Position numbers and translations under genes: made by a program. From assembly GCA_947453775.1 (NCBI GenBank), contig CANGHM010000003.1:1-11373 (forward strand): 11,373 bases of DNA, given 5' to 3'. A model generated the notes under the pieces. The model did not search any database. It had not been told where the DNA came from and worked only from the letters and a program-made list of their open reading frames with translations. Positions 1-10,600 of the stretch are shown in pieces. The DNA comes from Rickettsiales bacterium (lineage in GTDB: Bacteria; Pseudomonadota; Alphaproteobacteria; Rickettsiales; Rickettsiaceae). How positions within the stretch are numbered: position 1 is the stretch's first letter; the number at the start of each line of letters is the position of its first letter.

Positions 1-92
1 AAGTCTGTTATGTAATCCAAAGTTTGCGCTGCTAACTTACCAGCTAGGCGCATTTTGGCAAAATCTGCTAAGCTGTGTATCTTAATTTGCAT
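1..92 (-). CDS. map: methionine aminopeptidase, N-terminal fragment (cut by window edge)
   Basis: Reading the minus strand from the ATG at 92 gives 30 codons that run off the left edge. The peptide begins MQIKIHSLADFAKMRLAGKL and continues AAQTLDYITD. This matches the start of type I methionine aminopeptidase as found in Rickettsiales (IKIH..xDF.KMR.AGKLAA.TLD.I.D). The enzyme removes the initiator methionine from nascent proteins in the cytosol and is a metal-dependent pita-bread-fold hydrolase. The catalytic domain lies outside the window, so activity cannot be judged. No clear Shine-Dalgarno site precedes the ATG, but a near-consensus promoter sits about 30 bp upstream. The gene is divergent from the small membrane protein gene at 284. 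Confidence 0.85.
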   Translation of the reverse strand, partial: MQIKIHSLADFAKMRLAGKLAAQTLDYITD

Positions 93-121
93 ATAACCAA
101 AAAATATCATTCATACCAATC

Positions 122-149
122 ATTATAGCCAGCAAGAGTATTATTTCAA
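122..149 (-). promoter_or_regulatory. sigma-70-type promoter for map
   Basis: On the minus strand, TTGAAA (144-149) and TATAAT (122-127) are separated by 16 bp. The -10 matches consensus fully and the -35 at five of six bases. Initiation would fall near 115, giving a leader of about 20 nt before the map ATG at 92. One arm of an inverted repeat fills the spacer right next to the -10. Confidence 0.6.
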
Positions 150-167
150 TATTAATTATCTGCTGGC
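128..167. repeat. inverted repeat GCCAGCA / TGCTGGC around the map promoter
   Basis: Perfect 7-bp arms lie at 128-134 and 161-167 with a 26-bp AT-rich gap. One arm is inside the promoter spacer and the other lies just upstream of the -35. Arm centres are 33 bp apart, about three helical turns. This geometry would suit an operator, but no regulator is identified. It could also be a chance hairpin. Confidence 0.45.
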
Positions 168-199
168 GTAATAAAAATACTAGATCAACTTTAGATTAA

Positions 200-228
200 T
201 TAAAGCTGATTTTTATTGCCTATATAAT
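200..228 (+). promoter_or_regulatory. possible distal promoter for the 284-2786 operon
   Basis: A perfect TATAAT (223-228) is preceded at 17-bp spacing by TTAAAG, which matches only three of six -35 bases. If used, it would give a leader of about 50 nt and allow translation from the ATG at 284. It is weaker on paper than the promoter at 268-295. Confidence 0.3.
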
Positions 229-267
229 GCGATTTACCCTCGGGTGAAATTTTAGATTAATCATTAT

Positions 268-295
268 TTGACTATATAAACTTATGGGGTATAAT
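268..295 (+). promoter_or_regulatory. sigma-70-type promoter overlapping the annotated start
   Basis: TTGACT (268-273) and TATAAT (290-295) are separated by 16 bp, so eleven of twelve hexamer bases match consensus. The predicted start of transcription is near 302, downstream of the ATG at 284. A transcript from here could only be translated from the in-frame ATG at 332 or later. It is the best promoter candidate for the membrane protein-lpxB-kdsB operon. Confidence 0.5.
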
Positions 296-880
296 ATATT
301 CAAATTAAGAATTATAAATCACGTGCAAATAATGCAAATCAGCTCTTTTGGATTGATGGTGGCTTTGTCATCTGTAAGTTACATGATATGGCTTTTATAT
401 AATTATAAAAAACAGCTAGATATACAAAATATTAAATTATTAAATGCTTATTTGGATAAAAAATTATTTGCAAGATTAATAAATATCGCTAGAAAAAGTA
501 TCCCTGACAGACTAGACGAGGCGATCGTAATTATCAAAAACTACTACAATATAAGCAACATAGCGGTTTATTCACATAATCAACAAAATTATATATACAG
601 CCCTAAGCAACATAATATTGCGATAGAAGAATATATTAATCAAAACTATCAGAAGATATGCCAATCTGTGGAAAATGGTGAAATATTTACTAGTTACGTC
701 AATATTTTTGACACTCCTTGGCACATTACTTTAGCTAAGCTAGAAGAGGCAAATGATAGCTTAATAGCATTAATATTTAAAGATTCTTCCCCTAGACAAG
801 AGATGCTTTATGTATTAGATTTAATAAGGGAGATGTTTTTACTACTATATTATGGAGAGCGCAAACATTTGACCGATTGA
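284..880 (+). CDS. small membrane-anchored protein of unknown function
   Basis: I do not recognise this 198-residue protein. It has one clear hydrophobic segment (about residues 17-40, rich in L, V, I and S), followed at once by a basic stretch (YKKQ), so the rest is probably cytoplasmic. Residues 60-190 form an alternating helix/strand soluble domain whose pattern loosely suggests a GAF- or PAS-like sensor fold. That is only an impression; no catalytic motif is visible. The start is uncertain: ATG 284 gives the longest frame, but a near-consensus promoter spans 268-295, and ATG 332 (Met17) would give 182 residues starting right before the membrane segment. Neither start has a good Shine-Dalgarno site. 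The gene lies 27 bp upstream of lpxB on the same strand and is probably cotranscribed with it, so a role in envelope biogenesis is possible but unproven. Confidence 0.7.
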   Translation: MGYNIFKLRIINHVQIMQISSFGLMVALSSVSYMIWLLYNYKKQLDIQNIKLLNAYLDKKLFARLINIARKSIPDRLDEAIVIIKNYYNISNIAVYSHNQQNYIYSPKQHNIAIEEYINQNYQKICQSVENGEIFTSYVNIFDTPWHITLAKLEEANDSLIALIFKDSSPRQEMLYVLDLIREMFLLLYYGERKHLTD

Positions 881-907
881 ATTGTAATAATATAATGATT
901 TATCAAC

Positions 908-2065
908 TTGAGGGATCAAAATAAAAAGATATACGTAATTGCCGGCGAGCAATCTGGTGATTTTATAGGCTCAAAAATCATTGCACATCTAAGATTGATG
1001 GACTTTACCATCGATATCAAAGGGGTGGGTGGTAGCAAGATGATGTCTTGCGGTCTAGATGAGTCCTTGTTTCCTATGGAAGATATTAGTGTATTTGGAC
1101 TATTTGAAATAATTCCGGATATATTTCGCATTAATTCTCTTATTCAAAAGACCATTGAGCATATATGTAAAGTAAAGCCGCAGATCTTAATTACTATAGA
1201 TTCTCCTGGTTTTTGCTTTCGTGTAGCGGAAAAAATCAAACAACTTTTACCAAACATTTATCTAATACACATAGTTGCTCCTAGTGTTTGGGCATATAAA
1301 CCTGAAAGAGCAAAAAAAGTTGCAAATATTTATAATGAGCTTTTAACTTTACTGCCCTTTGAGGCACCATTTTTTGAAAAATACGGACTTAAAACATCAT
1401 ACATTGGTCATCCGATATTTGAACAATATAACGAATACGATGAAAATTATGGTCAGGCTTTAGATGAGTTAATTATGGATGGCAAAATTAGCACTAATGT
1501 GGTAACGATTACTCCAGGAAGTCGCGAATCTGAAATTAAAAGACTTTTACCTATTTTTATTCAAGCAATAATAAAAGCTCAAATTCCCGATACAACTTGC
1601 ATCATTTTAGCTTCAAGCCAAAAAAATCAAGAGCTGATCGAGCAGATCATGCATTTGTTTAATGTGCAATACTTAATTACTCAAGATAAAAAACTTGCTT
1701 TTGATGCTGCAAACTTCGTGATAGCCAAATCGGGTACTAATAATCTTGAAATTGCCGCACATAAAAAGCCCATGCTTATTTGCTATAAGCTTAATTGGCT
1801 AACTTGGTGGTGGTTAAAAAAATCGCTTCAGGTAAAATATGCTTGTTTAATAAATATTATTGCCGATAAGGAGATTATACCTGAGTTCATTCAAAATCAA
1901 TGTAATCCAGACTCTATAGCAAAAAAATTAAAACAACTTTTTATTCATTCAGAATTATGTTTTGAGCAAACTGAAAATAGTTATCGCATAATTCAAACCA
2001 TGGGACTTGGAGAAAAGATAGAGCCAAGCTCTAGGGCTGCTCAAATTATATATAACAACCTATAA
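908..2065 (+). CDS. lpxB: lipid A disaccharide synthase
   Basis: LpxB joins UDP-2,3-diacylglucosamine and lipid X to make the beta-1,6-linked lipid A disaccharide at the inner membrane. It is a GT19 family enzyme with a GT-B fold. At 385 residues it is close to the usual 380 or so. Visible landmarks are AGEQSGDFIG (12-21), GVGGSKM (39-45), IDSPGF with Asp98 at the position of the key E. coli aspartate, APSVWAY (124-130), LLPFE (148-152), YIGHP (165-169), PGSRESEIKRLLP (203-215) and SGTNNLE (275-281). The start is TTG at 908: the frame upstream is closed by TGA at 896-898, no ATG or GTG precedes the conserved KIYVIAGE strand, and no Shine-Dalgarno site lies before it. kdsB follows 1 bp after the stop, so the two are surely cotranscribed. 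Confidence 0.95.
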   Translation: MRDQNKKIYVIAGEQSGDFIGSKIIAHLRLMDFTIDIKGVGGSKMMSCGLDESLFPMEDISVFGLFEIIPDIFRINSLIQKTIEHICKVKPQILITIDSPGFCFRVAEKIKQLLPNIYLIHIVAPSVWAYKPERAKKVANIYNELLTLLPFEAPFFEKYGLKTSYIGHPIFEQYNEYDENYGQALDELIMDGKISTNVVTITPGSRESEIKRLLPIFIQAIIKAQIPDTTCIILASSQKNQELIEQIMHLFNVQYLITQDKKLAFDAANFVIAKSGTNNLEIAAHKKPMLICYKLNWLTWWWLKKSLQVKYACLINIIADKEIIPEFIQNQCNPDSIAKKLKQLFIHSELCFEQTENSYRIIQTMGLGEKIEPSSRAAQIIYNNL

Positions 2066-2066
2066 A

Positions 2067-5092
<3,026 letters not shown>

Positions 5093-5182
5093 ACGGATTA
5101 TTAAATGATATGTTTTTGATTAAATTAAAACAGGGAATAAGCAGTCAAACTTAGGTTCTTAGATTGCGGAAGATTAGCAGGA

Positions 5183-5200
5183 CTATCAAATCTATGATAG
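5183..5200. repeat. palindrome over the rho -10 box
   Basis: CTATCA and TGATAG form a perfect inverted repeat with a 6-bp centre. It starts 1 bp before the rho -10 hexamer and extends to the probable transcription start. Such placement would suit a repressor operator, or a short hairpin at the 5' end of the mRNA. No binding protein can be named. Confidence 0.4.
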
Positions 5201-5222
5201 ACAAAAGTCGATCTTGTGTCAA
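5194..5222 (-). promoter_or_regulatory. near-consensus sigma-70 promoter of rho
   Basis: On the minus strand, TTGACA (5217-5222) and TATCAT (5194-5199) are separated by exactly 17 bp, so eleven of twelve hexamer bases match consensus. Transcription would begin near 5187, giving a leader of about 95 nt before the rho ATG. The long leader would leave room for the Rho-dependent autoregulation known in other bacteria, though no specific site is visible. This is the strongest promoter in the window. Confidence 0.7.
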
Positions 5223-5265
5223 CTATAATTTTTTTTAGCTTATGGATAGCCCATAAAATAATAGT

Positions 5266-6132
5266 CTAACTTTTTAAGCCCTCTAACATTTGTTGAAAGT
5301 GCTTTGGTAAATCCGCATTAATCTGAATTTGCTGGTTAAAAAGACTCTCGCATAATTTAACATTTAAGGCATGAAGCATCATGAAAGACTCTTTGCTATT
5401 TATATCGCCATATTTTTTATCGCCAATAATGCTAACCCCAAGCTCTAGCGCATGGCGTCTAATTTGATGCTCTTTGCCAGTAATAGGGTAAAATTCGACA
5501 TAAGAAACGTCCCATTTTGACCAGTAATCTAAGAGCTTATATTTTGTCACTTCTCCGTCTAAATCAATCACTCCAGCATTATTAGCAAGCCTGCCATGAA
5601 CCAAAGCTTGATAGGTTTTATATATCTTGCGCTCTTTAAATCCGCCCGTAAGCTTTACTGCCCCGTCATAGTTTTTTGCCAGCAACATTAACCCGCTAGT
5701 TTCTTTATCTAATCTATGTACAAGACGAAAACCAGCATTTTTTTCTTGATTGATCACAAGTAGAGCATCAGCAATCGAGATGCTTAAACCCGTACCACCT
5801 TGACTTGCTATTTTGACTGGTTTATTAATGGCTATAAAGTCTGCATTTTCAAAAACGCTATATTGATCAAGGATTTTTTGTGCTAGCACTTGCAATGAAT
5901 GGCTAAAATTTTTCCTATCTTGGGCAAGATACTGGGCAAAAAAATTAGCCACACAAACTACTTGACCTTTGGCAAGTCGCACAGATGCATCATTAATCTT
6001 TTTGCCTTCAATACTTAGCAAATTTTTTCTAATAGCTTTTTGAATCACCCCTTGTGTTAACAATGGATATAAATGCTTTAAAAATCGGTCTAACCTAATG
6101 GGCGTGGTATATTCCACAATATGCTCGATCAT
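5266..6132 (-). CDS. rluC: ribosomal large subunit pseudouridine synthase, RluC/RluD family
   Basis: Enzymes of this family isomerise specific uridines of 23S rRNA to pseudouridine. The 288-residue protein has an N-terminal S4 RNA-binding domain (RLDRFLKHLYP at 13-23, then IRKNLLSIEGKKI) and the RluA-type catalytic domain. The latter shows INKPVKIASQGG (102-113), the active-site motif VHRLDKETSGLMLLAK (138-153) with catalytic Asp142, YKTYQALVHG (171-180), ITGKEHQIRRH (217-227) and IIGDKKYG (235-242). The common TGRTHQIR is TGKEHQIR here. RluC is the likeliest member, but RluC and RluD cannot be separated safely by eye. Its ATG overlaps the murD stop (ATGA), so it is translationally coupled to murD. 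Confidence 0.8.
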   Translation of the reverse strand: MIEHIVEYTTPIRLDRFLKHLYPLLTQGVIQKAIRKNLLSIEGKKINDASVRLAKGQVVCVANFFAQYLAQDRKNFSHSLQVLAQKILDQYSVFENADFIAINKPVKIASQGGTGLSISIADALLVINQEKNAGFRLVHRLDKETSGLMLLAKNYDGAVKLTGGFKERKIYKTYQALVHGRLANNAGVIDLDGEVTKYKLLDYWSKWDVSYVEFYPITGKEHQIRRHALELGVSIIGDKKYGDINSKESFMMLHALNVKLCESLFNQQIQINADLPKHFQQMLEGLKS

Positions 6133-7499
6133 AATTGCTGTACAATAAATTTATTTACTAATTCAGTAAATTGCTCTCCCCGGTCGATGAAATCTTTAAA
6201 TTGATCAAATGATGCACATGCCGGCGATAAAACAATACTGCATTTATTATTATAGCACTTTGCATCATTTAAAGCTTGCAAAAATGCTTCTTGCATTAAC
6301 TCGCATATCTCTACTGGCACTAAATCCTTTGCTTGCTTGGCAAAATCAAATCGCGATTGACCAAAAAAATATGCTTTGCGCAACTCAGGCAAAAGATCAA
6401 GCACATCAGATATGCCCCCTTCTTTAGAAATACCTCCAGCAAGCCAAAAAATATTTTCGAGCGATAAAATCGCTGCTCGCGCGGAAGCAGCATTAGTAGC
6501 TTTACTATCGTTGTAAAAGTCAATATTTTTAACACTTCCAAGATATTCCAAGCGATGCTTAAGGCTAACAAAAGTAGTAATTTTGTCGATAATTTCTTGA
6601 CTTTTCATGCCACTTTTTAGGCATATTGCATATGCGATTAGCACGTTGTATATATTATGCTTACCAGGTAGTGATTTTGATGATACAAACTCTAATTTTT
6701 TATTATTTAAATTATCGATAATAGTATTGTTATGCCAATAAATATCAGCTTTTGAGGTGCTGGAAATAGTAATCAGGTTAGTGTGAGCTAAATTCGCTAG
6801 CCTTGAGGATAAAATAGGGTCATCAATATTTACCACTAAATAGTCGTTTTTATTCATATTGCAGGCAATACTCAATTTAGAGTCAATATATTGTTGCATA
6901 GAGGGGTAGCGATCTATATGATCTGGAGTAATATTACTAATGGCAGCGACATGAGGCTTAAAATCAGTTAATAAATCTAGCTGAAAAGATGAAAGCTCTA
7001 AAACATAACCACTAGATTGGGCAAGATTCAAGCAAGGCACACCAATATTACCACCGCAAATATATCCCAATGACTGCAATATGTGAGCAGCAAGACTACA
7101 AATAGTGCTTTTGCCATTTGTGCCCGTTACAGCTATAAAATTTGTAGTTTGATTTATATTTTGAAAAGCAGGATTGTGACGATGTGCATAAAAAATTTCC
7201 ACATCAGAAATAATTTGAGCATTACCAATTAAGCTATAAATCCTATGCTTTTGAGGATAATACAAGCTTACACCTGGGCTTACTACAATATAGTCTAAAT
7301 TTTTCCATCTAGCATCGTCCAAATCTACCAAGCATGAGTGACCATAGCATTTAGCAAATTCATCTCTAGGCCGCTGATTATCGTCAAAACATACTATTTT
7401 TGTGGTATGAGCCAATAGATAATCAAAACACGAAATACCTGTTTTACCCAATCCTAAAATACCAATTGCTTTATCGGTTAAAGTAAATTTATTTAGCAT
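6129..7499 (-). CDS. murD: UDP-N-acetylmuramoylalanine--D-glutamate ligase
   Basis: MurD adds D-glutamate to UDP-MurNAc-L-Ala with ATP in the cytosol, an early peptidoglycan step. The 456-residue protein is slightly longer than E. coli MurD (438). It shows the N-terminal nucleotide-fold motif GILGLGKTG (13-21), VVSPGVS (72-78), the ATP loop VTGTNGKST (124-132), GGNIGVP, LELSSFQLD, ISNITPDHIDRY, KHRLEYLG and FYNDSKATN in the Mur ligase order. WLAGGISKEGG and LSPACASFDQFKDFIDRGEQF, characteristic of MurD, lie in the C-terminal domain. A MurD without mraY, murE or murG next to it shows that the usual dcw cluster is broken up, as in Rickettsiales. The rluC-like gene follows with a 4-bp overlap. 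A promoter lies 28 bp upstream. Confidence 0.96.
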   Translation of the reverse strand: MLNKFTLTDKAIGILGLGKTGISCFDYLLAHTTKIVCFDDNQRPRDEFAKCYGHSCLVDLDDARWKNLDYIVVSPGVSLYYPQKHRIYSLIGNAQIISDVEIFYAHRHNPAFQNINQTTNFIAVTGTNGKSTICSLAAHILQSLGYICGGNIGVPCLNLAQSSGYVLELSSFQLDLLTDFKPHVAAISNITPDHIDRYPSMQQYIDSKLSIACNMNKNDYLVVNIDDPILSSRLANLAHTNLITISSTSKADIYWHNNTIIDNLNNKKLEFVSSKSLPGKHNIYNVLIAYAICLKSGMKSQEIIDKITTFVSLKHRLEYLGSVKNIDFYNDSKATNAASARAAILSLENIFWLAGGISKEGGISDVLDLLPELRKAYFFGQSRFDFAKQAKDLVPVEICELMQEAFLQALNDAKCYNNKCSIVLSPACASFDQFKDFIDRGEQFTELVNKFIVQQL

Positions 7500-7526
7500 A
7501 TTTTATTCACACCATTACTTAATCAT

Positions 7527-7554
7527 ATTATAGAAAATCTTAAGTGCATCACAA
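7527..7554 (-). promoter_or_regulatory. sigma-70-type promoter of murD
   Basis: On the minus strand, TTGTGA (7549-7554) and TATAAT (7527-7532) are 16 bp apart; the -10 is perfect and the -35 matches four of six bases. Transcription would start near 7520, about 20 nt before the murD ATG. Two direct GCACTT copies (7553-7558 and 7542-7547), 11 bp apart, overlap and flank the -35 and could be an activator or repressor site. Confidence 0.5.
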
Positions 7555-7661
7555 GTGCCACAATTTCATATCTATTCAGTCAAAAGGTTGAGATATTTTA
7601 TATTTTTTAATCCTGAGTATATATTATCAAATATTATATATCATAAAACAATGCGAAAGAT

Positions 7662-10600
7662 ATGAAATCCAAAGCACAGCCTTTAATTATTACAGAAAAA
7701 TTTAACGATACTTTTGCAGAAGTAATACATCAAGCGAACGAGCCTTTAATCAGTAAAGAAAAATTCAGCGATACCTTTGCAGAAGTAATATATGAGACTG
7801 ATGAAATAGAAAACTTGACAGTAAGTCAAATAGTGCGAGATTTAAGTCAATATATTTCATGCACAATCAATGTTATATCGGATAAATCTTATTTAGCAAG
7901 TGAAAAAATTAGACTGGGTCATCCAGCAGATTTAGTAGCATTCAGCAAATTTTTTGTCCAAAAAGAGATAGTCACACATATCGATAAATTCAACCCATTA
8001 TGCAATGTATGGTACGAAACAAGCCTTAGGCAAATTGAGCTGTTCAGCCTAAAAGAGCTAAGAAGTATTATTATCTCCATTGAACTAATTGGCATTTACA
8101 CTGATCTTACTAAGATAAACAAATGTTTTAGAAAATTCATACTCAAAGCAGCTAATTATATAATTCATCAAACAGATGTCCCAGAGCACGAGCTGCCTGA
8201 ATTTGTAGGATTACTTTGTCATTTGCATATCTTTGCTCAAAATATTCGCCCCTCTTTTGTTCAAGATAATAGTATGCAGTTTTTATTGTGCTATGCAGGT
8301 CCAGTAGCAAAAAAAGTACTTACATCTTTCAATATAGAAAACATTATATCTGTTTTTAGCGATATCAATAGGCTTACTGATATTTTAGGGCAAGACAATA
8401 TCACCGATAAGTTTCAATCTATATTCGGCAATATGCAGATTTTTTATATAAATGAGACAAATGATTATGCGGGTTTAAATAAAATAATGTTATTGCAATT
8501 ATTATCTGAACTAGCAAACACCCTAAAACAAGATAGTTTCTACACTACTGCTGCTTTACGCATGATGCAGCAATTATCGCATGATTTGATCAAGCAAATT
8601 GATTACTATGGGGCAGAAGAGCTAGCAGACTCGCTTTACTATATCAGTATTGTGATAGATCACACTGACCCTAAAGCTGTAAAAAAAATTGTAGATTTAG
8701 ATTTAATAGCGCTAATGGATTACAGCGTCGATCAAATGGATGCTGTCTCCAGCGCTATTCATGTTGTGCAAATTTTTAGTGAATATATAAGCATTATACC
8801 TAAGAATAGTTTCTCTACAATCGATAATTATCAACCCGTGCATTTTTATAGATCTCTTAAAGGCATTAACGCATTATATTCTCATCAAGTCATTAATTTC
8901 AAATCTCCTGAGACAATAAATTTTTTTACCGCCTGGCAAAACTTGTTTTATCTAAAAATAGCGCGCTTTAAAATAGTCGATGCATTAAATATGATGCTAG
9001 AGATTAATAAAGCAACAAAAATACTCAAAGACGATCCAATCATTGACTTGGCCAGTAGTTATTTGTATCTGGTAAATCAAGCCACTTTAAAAATACCAGA
9101 TGCTACTATAAACGATTTAATAGATTTAATATCTTATGTTTATAAGGTCTCTAGCTCATTAAATTTATCGCTGGAAGATCAATGGCATTTACCTCTTTAT
9201 CAAGCTTGGCAGAGCCAAATTTTAGTTCAGATGAATTGCTTCACATTGAAAAATTTTGAAGACTCGATCATATCAGTAACAAAACTTACTACAAATCACA
9301 ATAGTCAATCGATTGCCACATATTTTTATCAATTTTTTAACACATGGCCAACTAGCGTTTTAGAATCTAAAAAAATAAATTACATCAACTCCTCTTTAAT
9401 CCTAGATAAGCTATCTACTTTGTTCGAAACAGACATTATTGACCTTAGAAGACAGATTGAATGGCATTATTTTCTTGAGCAATTTCAAGAAAATATAATG
9501 CAACAAATGAAAAAATTTAATTTTCTAAAATTAGTAGATTTAATACATTTTCTTGCTCAAGTTTCAATGAAAATGCAACAGCAAGATTTTGATTTTGATA
9601 AGCTGATTGATTCATTACATTCAACTAAATCAGTCATACTAGCTTTAAAAAATAATAGCATTAAAGAGGAGCTTATTATAGCTTTGCCAATTTTTCAAAG
9701 CTTTCAAAAAGAGAGTAAAAATAATATTAATCATCATATATGTGCAAAAATTCTTCGCTCAATAGGTCAATTATCATCTTATACGATACCTGGTAATATC
9801 AAATTCGTATTTGAAGATCTGATCAAGCAGGGTATAGATGAGCGCATTAACAAACATATTGCATTAACAATACACGAGGCCCAATCAATCATTTACTCAA
9901 TTAGGCAATTAGCTCAAACCCATGACTCTGATTGGATCAAAACAAACTTAACTCACACTTTAAAGCAAAGCATGTCGGTGATTACGAGCTTTTACACCCT
10001 AGTTAGCTCGAAGGATAATAATTCTGATGGCAATCTATCTATTAGTTTTGCAGATGTATTCAAAGAACATCAAGACAGTAACGACCATATTTCAATTCAC
10101 CACATAAAGTATTTAAGCGATTGTATATACAATATGACACTCATAAATATGCTAGGGTTAGAGCAAATTATGATTTTTGAATCTTTAGGAAAAATATTTG
10201 ATTACATGAAAGAGATCAATTTATTGAAATATCATTTAGATGCTACTCAAATGCATCAAATACTTCTATGCGATAGATATTGGGATTACCTGTTCATACC
10301 ATCGTTATTGTCCGATGAGCAAAAAATATTTTGCACCACCATCCCACCAAGGCCACTATCTAGTTGCGATCAAACCTCTTTAACCATAATTCAACAAATA
10401 CAAAACTACTATCTAGATTATGAAAATCTTAAGGTCAGAACTAATATGTGGATAGGGGAAATTGGAGCATATGTTGATATTTTTATCTGTGAAAAAAATC
10501 ACATTATTCAAATCGCAAGACCGCAAAATTATCAGCTGGGAGGGGAGTTATCTCAAGCATCTAAATTATTGCAGTATATACTGGAAAAAATTGGTTATAC

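Noticed and set aside
916..1131. Minus-strand open frame inside lpxB
   Set aside because: Antisense to the clearly conserved N-terminal motifs of LpxB; no family features of its own.
5240..5256. Hairpin TTATGG-GCTAT-CCATAA between the rluC-like gene and rho (minus strand)
   Set aside because: Considered as a terminator for the murD-rluC operon, but it is followed by A residues, not T, on that strand, and the stem is only 6 bp.
6209..6571. Two open frames inside murD, one on each strand
   Set aside because: Both are out of frame with the conserved MurD C-terminal domain and have no recognisable features.
7618..7650. AT-rich direct repeats (ATATTAT, 10-bp step) and TATATT boxes before the large gene
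   Set aside because: Some promoter presumably lies here, but every hexamer pair found is weak or badly spaced, and the repeats are what AT-rich DNA gives by chance.
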